Notes under the pieces: generated by a model
Seen by the model: the letters and a program-made list of their open reading frames with translations, nothing else
Told to the model about the DNA's origin: nothing
Databases searched by the model: none
Position numbers and translations under genes: made by a program
Part shown: piece after piece, positions 25,343-33,181 of the stretch
Layout of the letters: each line of letters starts with the position of its first letter
Numbering within the stretch: the first letter of the stretch is position 1
NCBI GenBank assembly: GCA_000435615.1
Contig: FR881940.1
Location: forward strand, 1 to 33,921
Length of the DNA: 33,921 nt
DNA from: Firmicutes bacterium CAG:238
GTDB lineage: Bacteria; Bacillota; Clostridia; Peptostreptococcales; Anaerovoracaceae
Reading direction: 5' to 3'

Positions 25343-27052
25343 TCACCTTTTCGTTTTGACATTAATTTTGGTGAACGGCGTATAAAGCGTCTTGCCGCAT
25401 ACCGTTCTCACTCCTCTTACTTTATACCAGTAACTCGTATTTGGTGACAAACCCTTTGTATTTATGTAATAGCAGCTCTTCGGATTTGAAGATGTGAATA
25501 TCTTGGAATATCCCGAAGATTTTTTAACCGAACGCCAAATCTGATAGGTGTCTACAGCATAGCCCGATGCGGATTTTTTCCAGGTGAGTTTCACTTTCTT
25601 TCTTCCTGCCTCCGCCTTCAGATTGATAACTTCAGTCTTAGCAAGTCCGTCTTTGTACTTTTGAATCTTAGCTTGATTTGCAGCCTCTTCCTCCGGCTTG
25701 TCCGGTGTGTCCGGGGTATCCGGTATTTCCGGCTCCGTCGGTTCAATAATTTCCTCCTCGCCGTCCGCAGGCAGTGCCGCGGCCTTTGAAGGTAGGTTGT
25801 CATATACCGGAATCAGGAAAGTCATCGAAGTATCAAGCACCGAAGCATATCCGTTTCTGAGTGCCGCAGCTTCGCTCTCCGCACCCTGCACGTTGGTCAT
25901 GTACTGCCCCTGCGCCACCTGAGCGATACCGTTCATTACATTCCATTTTTTAAAATACAATGTATTTTTGCTGCTCTGAACATAGTTCTCGCTGTAGAAC
26001 TCGGCACCGCCTTCGATTGCCTTTCGTATGCTGTTCCACGGTCTCGAATAACTGCCGTCCTGCGATGCATACCACAGGCCTCGCTCAACGGCATCCATGC
26101 TTCCGCTGCGATATGCGCCCACATTGAAGTAATTGTAATATCCCTCATATCCGGATACGCTGCCTGAGATGGATTTACCCCTGCCGCTTGAACCCTGTTC
26201 TACGAGAATCATGGAAGCAAGTACATACGGATTGACATTCGCTCTCGCCCCGGCTTCCATTAAGACACTTGTGTAAGCTGCCGACGGCTCATCAGCCAGA
26301 TAGGAATCCATGAATGTGCCGGAAAGCAAGGTGCGAAGACCTGCTGCCGTCTGCGTTTCGCCATCATATGCATGGGTCAGGAATTGGAATATCCCCACTT
26401 CATTCATAAAATTTCTCGGATCCATGTAATATTTTATGATTCCCCGCGATGCACAGACCCATCCGCCGCTGTCAAAAACAATGTACTTGCCGGTTTCCGC
26501 GTTATATGCTCCCGCGGCTTTTGATTTCCAAGAAGCCGGGGAACCTGAGGCAACCAAAGACTTGCCCAAGGCACTTTCTTTTTCGATTACGTCGTTCCAT
26601 GAAAGTCCGGTATGTGCTGCTTTAAAGGTCCATTCGGGATGATTTGCGTGTATTTTTCTCAAATATGTCTTGTATGTCTCCGGAAAGCCTTCAGTATCCA
26701 GCTTATTCTCGAATTTCTCATCATACACATACTCATTGCTGCTTTCAACCGTGATATAGTCCGCAGATGCGTAACCCGTCTTTGTCGTCTTATATTTTAT
26801 GTGATACCATTTGCTGCCGTTGCGGTCATATGTCTCATCCAAGATCGTCACCTTGTCATACAGAGCCAAAAAACCTGTAGGCTTATATTCAATGCCCGCT
26901 CCGCTTCTTACATTGAGTGAGGTCGTTGCGACAACACCGGTTCTTAGCTGTGCCGCAAAAGCATGATCTGCACACAAGAAGCCGCAGATGCTTATCGTCA
27001 AAACAACTGCCATAATCAGCACTTTTCTCACATTTCTCATTCCAAAATTCAT
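25343..27052 (-). CDS. Secreted SH3-domain N-acetylglucosaminidase with C-terminal Fn3 domain
   Basis: Predicted secreted cell-wall hydrolase, 569 aa. A signal peptide (about 1-34, cut near ADHAFA) is followed by a bacterial SH3 domain (about 38-102, LNVRSGAGIEYKPTG), a glucosaminidase-type domain (about 125-420) with VNPYVLASMILVEQG and YYNYFNVGAY, an Asp/Thr/Pro-rich linker (about 430-465), and a fibronectin type III domain (about 480-569, ending SYWYKVRGVR). Glu in ILVEQG is the best catalytic candidate by analogy with LytB/LytG-like enzymes; this is inferred from position. The ribosome site GGGAAG before the 27052 ATG is weak. It lies 18 nt after tdk and ends at the mgtC start, so it is the middle gene of that operon. 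Confidence 0.85.
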   Translation of the reverse strand: MNFGMRNVRKVLIMAVVLTISICGFLCADHAFAAQLRTGVVATTSLNVRSGAGIEYKPTGFLALYDKVTILDETYDRNGSKWYHIKYKTTKTGYASADYITVESSNEYVYDEKFENKLDTEGFPETYKTYLRKIHANHPEWTFKAAHTGLSWNDVIEKESALGKSLVASGSPASWKSKAAGAYNAETGKYIVFDSGGWVCASRGIIKYYMDPRNFMNEVGIFQFLTHAYDGETQTAAGLRTLLSGTFMDSYLADEPSAAYTSVLMEAGARANVNPYVLASMILVEQGSSGRGKSISGSVSGYEGYYNYFNVGAYRSGSMDAVERGLWYASQDGSYSRPWNSIRKAIEGGAEFYSENYVQSSKNTLYFKKWNVMNGIAQVAQGQYMTNVQGAESEAAALRNGYASVLDTSMTFLIPVYDNLPSKAAALPADGEEEIIEPTEPEIPDTPDTPDKPEEEAANQAKIQKYKDGLAKTEVINLKAEAGRKKVKLTWKKSASGYAVDTYQIWRSVKKSSGYSKIFTSSNPKSCYYINTKGLSPNTSYWYKVRGVRTVCGKTLYTPFTKINVKTKR

Positions 27053-27070
27053 AATCTTCCCGCCTTGTTC

Positions 27071-27655
27071 TTATCTGTCCGGTCCCAAACGGCCGTCGTT
27101 ATAATGCTTGCGGCAAAGGGAAACATACATATCATTGCCGCCGACCACAATCTGCTCGCCCTGTTTTACAAACTGTCCGTCCACAATTCTTGCTACCATC
27201 GTCGCCTTGCGTCCGCACCAGCAGATTGTCTTGATTTCTTCGATTTTATCCGCATAAATCAGCATATAATAAGAACCCTCGAAAAGCTCGTTCCTGAAGT
27301 CGTTTTTCAGCCCGTAAGCAAGCACCGGAACATCGAAGCTGTCCACAATTTCAACCAGTTCCTGAACATGGTGCTTTTTGAGGAACTGGCACTCGTCAAT
27401 CAGTACGCAGTCAATTTTCTGCTTTTCATTTTCGCGCATAAACAATTCCAAAATATTCGTGTCATCTCCCACAATCGTCGCTTCTCTCTGTATTCCGATT
27501 CTGGAGGTCACAACCCCTGTCCCGTATCGGTTGTCGATTGACGGAATCAGCGTCAGAACATGTTTTCCTCTTTCCTCGTAATTGTATGCGACTTTAATCA
27601 GTTCAATGGACTTTCCGGCGTTCATTGTGCTGTATCTATAGTATAACTGTGCCAT
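27071..27655 (-). CDS. tdk: Thymidine kinase
   Basis: Type II thymidine kinase of the pyrimidine salvage pathway. The 194-aa protein has a phosphate loop STMNAGKS at residues 9-16, the Walker B/catalytic segment VLIDECQF, the lasso region, and a four-residue zinc site (CWC in the middle and CRKH near the end). AAGGAG lies 5 nt before the ATG. A promoter and a GC-rich leader hairpin lie upstream. Linking it to a wall hydrolase and MgtC has no obvious functional logic. Confidence 0.96.
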   Translation of the reverse strand: MAQLYYRYSTMNAGKSIELIKVAYNYEERGKHVLTLIPSIDNRYGTGVVTSRIGIQREATIVGDDTNILELFMRENEKQKIDCVLIDECQFLKKHHVQELVEIVDSFDVPVLAYGLKNDFRNELFEGSYYMLIYADKIEEIKTICWCGRKATMVARIVDGQFVKQGEQIVVGGNDMYVSLCRKHYNDGRLGPDR

Positions 27656-27673
27656 CGGCGCTCCTTTCTAAGG

Positions 27674-27697
27674 TCCGGCGCGGCAGATCCGCGCGGA
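27674..27697 (-). other. GC-rich hairpin in the tdk leader
   Basis: Nine base pairs with one bulged base: TCCGGCGCGG pairs with CCGCGCGGA around a 5-nt loop. It lies between the predicted tdk promoter and its ribosome site and has no T-run, so it is not a terminator. It could stabilise the mRNA or mask the start; function unknown. Confidence 0.5.
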
Positions 27698-27709
27698 ATG
27701 TATACATCT

Positions 27710-27738
27710 ATTTTAATAGAAAATCGCAAGAAAAGCAA
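27710..27738 (-). promoter_or_regulatory. Probable sigma-A promoter of the tdk operon
   Basis: Minus-strand TTGCTT (27738-27733), 17-nt spacer, TAAAAT (27715-27710). It lies between the dapF terminator and tdk, so the tdk operon is separated from the DAP operon. Confidence 0.6.
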
Positions 27739-27749
27739 ATATATAATGC

Positions 27750-27791
27750 AAAAACACCCGAATCGATGCGTTTTATCCCACCGATTCGGGT
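27750..27791 (-). terminator. Rho-independent terminator of the lysA-dapF operon
   Basis: Ten perfect pairs, ACCCGAATCG with CGATTCGGGT, around a 16-nt loop, followed on the minus strand by GTTTTT. It begins 16 nt after the dapF stop. Confidence 0.88.
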
Positions 27792-27807
27792 ATAAAAATA
27801 AGTAATT

Positions 27808-28653
27808 CTAAAGTAAAAGTTCTTCGTCCGTAACGACACCTTCCGCAACGATGTTGGTAGGTCCGGTAAGAAAAATATCCTTCACGCTGCCGTTTTTGAA
27901 ATCTTTTTTGATTGTGATAAACAATTCTCCCCCGGGCACACTTACATGCACATCGTTTCCGCTTACAAGATTTTTTTCCGTAAGAACCGCTGCAACGCTT
28001 CCGGTGCCTGTGCCGCAGGCCATGGTAAAGTCCTCAACGCCTCGCTCGTATGTGAGTTCTGTGAGAATGTCCCTTCCGGTTATCTCGTAAAAATTCACAT
28101 TGGCACCCTTTGGAAACTTTTTATTGTATCGGAGTTCCTTGCCGAGATGTCTCAGTTCCTCTTTATCCATGGTTGACAGTCCCGGAATTTCCATTACGAC
28201 ATGCGGCAGACCCGGATTTCCGAGCTCAACGTACGAATAGGTTCTTTCGATTCCGTCAACGGTAATTTTCTCGTCGATATTGATTTTGCTGATGTCGTTT
28301 AATCTTATCCGATACTGTCTTTCATCGATTCTTTCCCCGATTACAAGACCGGCGGTTGTTTCCACGCGCTGCGTAATTCCTGCAAGGCCGTTTTCGTACC
28401 CATACCTTGCTATGCATCTGGCACCGTTTCCGCACATTTCACCGAGACTTCCATCGGCATTGTAAAAGCGCATCTTGTAGTCACCGCCCTCTGTAGGTGC
28501 ATCCACGAGCATAAGTCCGTCCGCTCCTATAGAAAGGCGTCTTGTGCATATTCGCTTCGCCAAAGTCCCAAGCTTTTCGACAGACAGCTTTTCTTCCATG
28601 TTGTTTATGATAATGAAGTCGTTGCCGGCTCCCTGCATCTTCGTGAATTTCAT
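27808..28653 (-). CDS. dapF: Diaminopimelate epimerase
   Basis: Converts LL- to meso-diaminopimelate, reversibly, without PLP. The 281-aa protein has both catalytic cysteines in their motifs: C74 in MCGNGARC and C213 in MACGTGTGS. Start ATG at 28653 was chosen because GGAGG lies 9 nt upstream and MKFTKMQGAGNDF is the family N-terminus; a start 7 codons upstream would have to include the ribosome site. It is the last gene of an operon behind lysA, a small membrane protein and a D-aminopeptidase. dapA, dapB and other DAP genes are absent from the window, so the cluster handles only the final DAP steps. Confidence 0.96.
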   Translation of the reverse strand: MKFTKMQGAGNDFIIINNMEEKLSVEKLGTLAKRICTRRLSIGADGLMLVDAPTEGGDYKMRFYNADGSLGEMCGNGARCIARYGYENGLAGITQRVETTAGLVIGERIDERQYRIRLNDISKINIDEKITVDGIERTYSYVELGNPGLPHVVMEIPGLSTMDKEELRHLGKELRYNKKFPKGANVNFYEITGRDILTELTYERGVEDFTMACGTGTGSVAAVLTEKNLVSGNDVHVSVPGGELFITIKKDFKNGSVKDIFLTGPTNIVAEGVVTDEELLL

Positions 28654-28683
28654 TCGCGTTTTCCTCCCAAACATCCTGACCGG

Positions 28684-29517
28684 CTAAAATCTCGAATCAT
28701 AAAATTCGCTTGCCGCACGGAATATTACTTGTCTCATTTCCATATATTCCTTCATGCTTGCACATTTATATGCAACAGTCATAGGCCCTTTTCTGACGAT
28801 TCCCTTGACTCTTTCCGCGCCGTCCGCCATGACGGTCTGCTGGAATGTGATTTCCATCGTAATTTCTTCCGGAATCTTTGCACACGCGACATTCTTCGCA
28901 TTTTCTGCGGCTTTCTTTGCCTTGTCGTAAATCAAATCAAGGCCGGCTTTGCGAGGCAGGCACTTGGCCGAATATCGCCCTTGCGCATATTTCACAACTG
29001 CAATTTCCACTTCCGCACAGAATGCCTGTGCTTCCTTTTCCAAAGCGTCATCGCCGGATGTCATGATGAACGGAACCCCCTGTTCTGCAGCATAAAGCGC
29101 ATTGATTCCCACTTCTCCGTATGCGGTGCCATTCACTTTCATCTCTCTTATGAGATACTGGTCATAGGTGTGGTCAAGCACAGCGTTCTGCGTTCCGAAC
29201 ATCGCGTGATGTCCCAAAAGAAGAAGCCCGTCATAACTTGAATCAATGCTGTGAACCATGGAATCCGGGCGGCAGTCTCCCCTGAGCAGAAACGCCCTTT
29301 CATCCAAAAGATCCACGCGGATGTTTTGTGCGACTTCGTGTGAGTCACATACCAAAACTTCATCTGCGCCCGCATCAAACAGCCCTCTGACTGCTGCGTT
29401 AACTTCTTCTGTCATCAAAATCCTGGCAGCCTCATAGCCGGGTTCCCCGGGGATGATTTCTCCCGGAGAAACGACTCCGTTTGTGCCTTCCAAATCTGCT
29501 GATATAAAAAATTTCAT
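28684..29517 (-). CDS. M55-family zinc D-aminopeptidase (DppA-like)
   Basis: Zinc peptidase of the D-aminopeptidase family, which in B. subtilis DppA removes N-terminal D-Ala from short D-peptides as a cytoplasmic decamer. The 277-aa protein keeps the metal residues D8 and E10 (SADLEG), H60 (CDSHE), H104 (GHHAM) and E135 (GEVG), and the catalytic His is probably H116 (LDHTY); these sit within two residues of the DppA positions as I recall them. No signal peptide. AAGGA lies 6 nt before the ATG. It is between the small membrane gene (42 nt) and dapF (30 nt). No dipeptide transporter is adjacent. The pairing with lysA and dapF suggests work on D-Ala or DAP-containing peptides. Confidence 0.92.
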   Translation of the reverse strand: MKFFISADLEGTNGVVSPGEIIPGEPGYEAARILMTEEVNAAVRGLFDAGADEVLVCDSHEVAQNIRVDLLDERAFLLRGDCRPDSMVHSIDSSYDGLLLLGHHAMFGTQNAVLDHTYDQYLIREMKVNGTAYGEVGINALYAAEQGVPFIMTSGDDALEKEAQAFCAEVEIAVVKYAQGRYSAKCLPRKAGLDLIYDKAKKAAENAKNVACAKIPEEITMEITFQQTVMADGAERVKGIVRKGPMTVAYKCASMKEYMEMRQVIFRAASEFYDSRF

Positions 29518-29559
29518 TTTCTATCCTTTCGTTTTACCGTTATCCTTTGCAAAGACAGA

Positions 29560-29751
29560 TTATGCTGCTCCCTTTGCATTCTTCTTTAAGTAAACCTGAG
29601 GTTCCTTCGGAAGCTTGAAAAGCGGGATAAATCTGTCCAGTCCTGTTAATGTTAATAATAACATAGAAATGACCGCAACCCAAGCCATATAATTGTGGAA
29701 TATCAATCCGCTTTCGCTAATCAATCGATGGTAATTTGGTATTAAAGCCAT
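29560..29751 (-). CDS. Small single-helix membrane protein, unknown
   Basis: A 63-aa protein I do not recognise. It has a polar N-terminus (MALIPNYHRLISESG), one strong hydrophobic segment (about residues 17-38, HNYMAWVAVISMLLLTLTG), then LDRFIPLFKLPKEPQVYLKKN and a basic end, so the C-terminus is probably cytoplasmic. Its ATG lies inside the last codons of lysA, overlapping by 10 nt in another frame, and the ribosome site is weak (CCGGA), which fits coupling to lysA translation. It is followed by the D-aminopeptidase gene. Its place in the operon and protein-like composition support a real gene; function could be a membrane anchor or a regulator of a transporter, but nothing in the sequence shows this. 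Confidence 0.6.
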   Translation of the reverse strand: MALIPNYHRLISESGLIFHNYMAWVAVISMLLLTLTGLDRFIPLFKLPKEPQVYLKKNAKGAA

Positions 29752-31037
29752 TCCGGTATTTCGTGATTTGCAGTCATATGCTCATAACTCTGTCTCTTCA
29801 CGATAATCGAACTTTTGCCCCCCCTTACAAGGACAACTGCCGGAATCGGACAATTGTTGTAATTGCTCGCCATAGAGAACCCGTAAGCACCGGTTGAAAA
29901 GATTGCGAACAAATCGCCTTTTTCTGCCTTGTCCGTGACCGCACAGTCTCTTATCAGAATGTCTCCGGACTCACAAGTCTTGCCGCATATCGTGGCTTTG
30001 TCGTTTCTCGACTCATCCGCCTTGTTTGCAACCACGCCGTCATAGACTGCCTCATAGAGTGCAGGTCGGATGTTGTCTGCCATGCCGCCGTCTACGGCGA
30101 TGTATTTTCTTACGCCTCTGATGTCTTTGATATTTCCGATTGTATAAAGGCTGAGTCCCGCCTCGGCAACAATGCTTCTTCCCGGTTCAAATACAACCGC
30201 CGGCATTTTGATCTGCATTTCTGCGAACTTCGATGCGATTTTTTTCATCATCGGGTCGATATAATAAGAATATGGCTTTGGCTGCTCATCGGTGTACTTG
30301 ACGCCGAAGCCGCCGCCAAGATTCAACTCTTTTGTGTCGTATCCGAAGCGCTTCTTGAGTTCTTCCACAAGCCCGAGCATTACATCCAGTGATTTAAGAT
30401 ATGCATCGTTATCAAGGATTTGTGAGCCGATGTGAAAATGCAGTCCCAGAAGGTTTATATGCTCAGATTTAATGGCTCTCTCCGCAAGCGGATAAAACAC
30501 ATCCTCATCAAGAGGAACACCGAACTTCGAGTCGCGCTTTCCTGTTATGATGAAGTCATGCGTACTTGCCGCTACGCCCGGCGTGATTCTCAGCAAAATA
30601 TTTGCAGTCATGTTTTTCTCTTTGCAGACTTCTTCAATCTGCTTAAAATCCGGCTCGCTGTCCACGATAAATCTTCCGATTCCGTAGTCCAAAGCATCCT
30701 CAATCTCCCCACGCAGTTTGTTGTTGCCGTTGAACTCAATTCGTTCTGCAGGGAAGCCGGCTTTCTTCGCGGTGTAAAGCTCTCCGCCGGAGACAACATC
30801 AATGCAAAGTCCTTCTGTGTCACAGATCTTGCACATCGCGGTCGTGCAAAAAGCTTTGCAGGCATACGCGATTCTCGTATTCGGATATTTATCAAGGAAT
30901 GATTTCTTAAGTTCTCTGATTTTCTCCTTGATTCCCGTCTCGGACATCACATAGAGCGGCGTTCCGTACTGCTTAGTCAGATCGGTCGTGCTGCATCCGT
31001 CAAAATATAACTCGTTATTTTTGATTTCTTTTATCAA
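29742..31037 (-). CDS. lysA: Diaminopimelate decarboxylase
   Basis: PLP enzyme that converts meso-diaminopimelate to L-lysine and CO2. The 431-aa fold type III barrel has the PLP lysine K61 in AYACKAF, the phosphate-binding GGGFG, LGLHFHIGSQ, EPGRSIVAEAG and the C-terminal CESGD motif that supplies the active-site Cys across the dimer. Start is TTG with GGAGG 8 nt upstream; no nearby ATG fits. It is the first gene of the operon under the sigma-54 promoter, about 50 nt from the predicted transcript start. It overlaps the small membrane gene by 10 nt. Confidence 0.96.
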   Translation of the reverse strand: MIKEIKNNELYFDGCSTTDLTKQYGTPLYVMSETGIKEKIRELKKSFLDKYPNTRIAYACKAFCTTAMCKICDTEGLCIDVVSGGELYTAKKAGFPAERIEFNGNNKLRGEIEDALDYGIGRFIVDSEPDFKQIEEVCKEKNMTANILLRITPGVAASTHDFIITGKRDSKFGVPLDEDVFYPLAERAIKSEHINLLGLHFHIGSQILDNDAYLKSLDVMLGLVEELKKRFGYDTKELNLGGGFGVKYTDEQPKPYSYYIDPMMKKIASKFAEMQIKMPAVVFEPGRSIVAEAGLSLYTIGNIKDIRGVRKYIAVDGGMADNIRPALYEAVYDGVVANKADESRNDKATICGKTCESGDILIRDCAVTDKAEKGDLFAIFSTGAYGFSMASNYNNCPIPAVVLVRGGKSSIIVKRQSYEHMTANHEIPEWL

Positions 31038-31098
31038 GTCTCTCTCCTCCGTATCGTAATTTCTATCAAGAATTCCTTTTCGCTTTCAGATAATACTA

Positions 31099-31116
31099 AA
31101 GCAAAAAGAATGCCAA
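31099..31116 (-). promoter_or_regulatory. Sigma-54 (-24/-12) promoter of the lysA operon
   Basis: Minus-strand TTGGCATTCTTTTTGCTT matches the RpoN consensus TTGGCAc-N5-TTGCw, with exactly 10 nt between the invariant GG (31114-31113) and GC (31102-31101). The start point would be near 31089, about 50 nt before the lysA TTG. An activator gene of the sigma-54 class lies immediately upstream. No competing sigma-A promoter was found in this 200-nt gap. Confidence 0.82.
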
Positions 31117-31131
31117 CAATTCAATATTGTT
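31115..31131. promoter_or_regulatory. Inverted repeat beside the sigma-54 promoter
   Basis: AACAAT-N5-ATTGTT, a perfect 6-5-6 inverted repeat, begins inside the upstream edge of the -24 element. Its position would suit a repressor or a second activator contact; the binder is unknown. Confidence 0.4.
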
Positions 31132-31146
31132 TTGCACGCGGCAAAA
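31130..31146. promoter_or_regulatory. Candidate activator binding site (inverted repeat) upstream of lysA
   Basis: TTTTGC-ACGCG-GCAAAA is a perfect 6-5-6 palindrome centred near -49 from the predicted start. Enhancer-binding proteins with a Fis-type helix-turn-helix bind such dyads, though usually further upstream (-80 to -150). A looser dyad, TTTTCA and TGAAAA (31155-31160, 31176-31181), lies near -79. Confidence 0.5.
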
Positions 31147-31187
31147 ATCGTTAATTTTCAACACTTTTTTCTTGCTGAAAAAGAGCA

Positions 31188-31219
31188 GAAAAAAACAGGA
31201 CAAAATAGCGTCCTGTTTT
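31188..31219 (-). terminator. Rho-independent terminator of the sigma-54 activator gene
   Basis: Ten perfect pairs, AAAACAGGAC with GTCCTGTTTT, around an 8-nt loop, running into seven T on the minus strand. It starts 20 nt after the activator stop and separates that transcript from the lysA promoter. Confidence 0.92.
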
Positions 31220-31239
31220 CCGAACTTAAATTCCTATTT

Positions 31240-33096
31240 TTAGAATTTAATCTTTTTCAACTTTTCATAAAATACCGTCTTGGAAAGACCCAGCTCCTCC
31301 ATGGCCTTCTGCCGACTCCCATTATTTCTCGTCAGAGCCTCCGCTATGATGCGTTTTTCTTCCTTCAGCAGCTGTTCTTTTAGGGTTTTTCCTTCTTCTT
31401 CGTCATCATGAATCAGAATGTGCTCCGAATAAATAACCGGAGAGTCGCAAATCGTTATGGCACGCTCGATGACATTCTCAAGCTCCCGCACATTTCCCGG
31501 CCAACTGTAGCGCATCATTTTGTTAAGTGCCTCTTCCGACAAAAGCATCGGCTTCATGTCATATCTTACGCATATATCACTCAAAATTGAATTTATCAAA
31601 ACATAAAGGTCATCCTTTCTCTGCCTGAGCGGCGGAATACATATCGGAAACACATTGATTCTGTAGTATAAATCCTGTCTGAACCTCCCCTGCCGCACTT
31701 CCTCTTCAAGATTTCTGTTCGTTGCAGTGATTACCCGCACATTGACATCAATCGGCTTCGAGGAACCGACACGGTAGATTCTTTTATTTTGGAGCACATG
31801 CAGCAGCTTGACCTGAATATCCGGTGGAATCTCCCCGATTTCATCCAGAAAAATGGTTCCCCCGTTCGCCTCTTCGAAGAACCCTGCCTTGCCTCCCGTC
31901 GCCGCACCTGTGAACGCCCCCGGTGCATAGCCGAAAAGTTCACTCTCAAACAAGCTCGGCGCGATTGCATTGCAGTTTACCTCCACAAACGGAGCACCCG
32001 GATTCCCCATGTTATGTATATTCTTCGCAAGCCTTGACTTTCCCGTTCCGCTTTCCCCCGTTATGATTACATTGAACATCGTCTGCGATGCTTTATATGC
32101 CAGTCTCTTAACCTCTGCCATCGACGGGTTTCTTCCGATAAAATCATTCAGCCCCGCAATTTCAAATTCCCGGTTCTTGTTCTCATTATGTGATTTCTTC
32201 TTCTGCCGTTCTTCCAAAAGCTGTATGATTGCGTTTCTTTCCTTTCGCATCTCTTCAAGCAGCGACGCGTCCTGAATGATCACATAGACTCCGTCCTGCT
32301 TCTGCAAACTCCTGATCCTTACAAAAATACAAAAAATCGGTCGTCTGTGAATTTCGTAAATACCTTTTTCAACACAGCCGTTTGTCTTTTTCATCATGTC
32401 TTCTATTTTCGTGATGAATGCCTCGCCGTGTATAACATTCTGAATTTCGATCCCCTCAATCGCAGGTGTATCCTCCTTATTCTCGTCGGCACTCGCCTTT
32501 GCCATATAGTCTCTGCCTGAAAAAAGTTTTCCTATCTCCTCTCTGCGGAATCCGTACCCACGGCTCTCAAAAAATTTTATTTCACCCGTAATTCCGTCAA
32601 TGACAACCATGTGCCCCACAGCTTCAAAATACCTCATTGTATAGGTTTCGTTATTCACTGTAATGTCTGCGCTGTTATTTGCAAAGTCAATTCGGCTTAC
32701 AATCTCAAACCCGAGATAGTTTGTTTTCAGTTCAAACTTCCCATTTGGGCTATAGCTCTTGATGTATTTATACTGCGGCTTGATTTTTTTATTGTGGTAA
32801 ACGCCCACGGCAACGATGGCATCGCCCTTTGCGATGTTTTTATCGTTTATGTTAATATGCAGCAAATCGGCCGGTGACAAGGCATCATCATTTCCGATTT
32901 CGTTATCGCAGATAATCACAATGTCGCCTTCTTTGATGCTGCCTGCGGCATGGCATCGCCCATCCTCGGAAATAATTCCGGTTATTTCCTTCGCACGCTT
33001 GCTATATGAGCCGATTCTGTTTTGTTCGTCAATATAAATCAGCCCTTTATATTCACTTTCAAGAAGTTCTTCCAAAATGTTCGTAGTGTGTTTCAT
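31240..33096 (-). CDS. Sigma-54-dependent transcriptional activator with PAS-like sensor region
   Basis: Enhancer-binding protein that would remodel RpoN holoenzyme. The 618-aa protein has a PAS-like domain at about 8-45 (GLIYIDEQNRIGSYSKRAKEI), a long region to about 205 that I do not recognise, a second PAS-like domain at about 215-280, a coiled-coil linker (about 280-310), the AAA+ domain (about 315-550) with Walker A GESGTGKS at 347-354, GAFTGA loop at 393-398 and Walker B GGTIFLDE at 412-419, and a Fis-type helix-turn-helix (about 591-615). No response-regulator receiver is present, so it senses a ligand or redox signal rather than a phosphoryl group. ATG at 33096 was chosen for the GGAGAAGG ribosome site; a longer reading starts at 33144. 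It is the direct upstream neighbour of the lysA sigma-54 promoter. Confidence 0.93.
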   Translation of the reverse strand: MKHTTNILEELLESEYKGLIYIDEQNRIGSYSKRAKEITGIISEDGRCHAAGSIKEGDIVIICDNEIGNDDALSPADLLHININDKNIAKGDAIVAVGVYHNKKIKPQYKYIKSYSPNGKFELKTNYLGFEIVSRIDFANNSADITVNNETYTMRYFEAVGHMVVIDGITGEIKFFESRGYGFRREEIGKLFSGRDYMAKASADENKEDTPAIEGIEIQNVIHGEAFITKIEDMMKKTNGCVEKGIYEIHRRPIFCIFVRIRSLQKQDGVYVIIQDASLLEEMRKERNAIIQLLEERQKKKSHNENKNREFEIAGLNDFIGRNPSMAEVKRLAYKASQTMFNVIITGESGTGKSRLAKNIHNMGNPGAPFVEVNCNAIAPSLFESELFGYAPGAFTGAATGGKAGFFEEANGGTIFLDEIGEIPPDIQVKLLHVLQNKRIYRVGSSKPIDVNVRVITATNRNLEEEVRQGRFRQDLYYRINVFPICIPPLRQRKDDLYVLINSILSDICVRYDMKPMLLSEEALNKMMRYSWPGNVRELENVIERAITICDSPVIYSEHILIHDDEEEGKTLKEQLLKEEKRIIAEALTRNNGSRQKAMEELGLSKTVFYEKLKKIKF

Positions 33097-33134
33097 TGTA
33101 CCTTCTCCACCGCTTTCGCATGACTCTGTCATAA

Positions 33135-33163
33135 AGTTTATCACACAGAGAAAAAAAAGTCCA
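33135..33163 (-). promoter_or_regulatory. Possible promoter of the sigma-54 activator gene
   Basis: Minus-strand TGGACT (33163-33158), 17-nt spacer, TAAACT (33140-33135). Each box matches the sigma-A consensus at four of six positions. Confidence 0.35.
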
Positions 33164-33181
33164 CTATCTGCACAAAGGCTG

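Noticed and set aside
25670..25760. Short tandem GGTGTGTCCGG-like repetition in the glucosaminidase gene
   Set aside because: It simply encodes the PDTPDTPD linker; no CRISPR-like spacing or extended repeat array.
31038..31239. Possible lysine riboswitch (L-box) before lysA
   Set aside because: The predicted leader is only about 50 nt and the full gap about 200 nt; the only strong hairpin belongs to the upstream gene's terminator.
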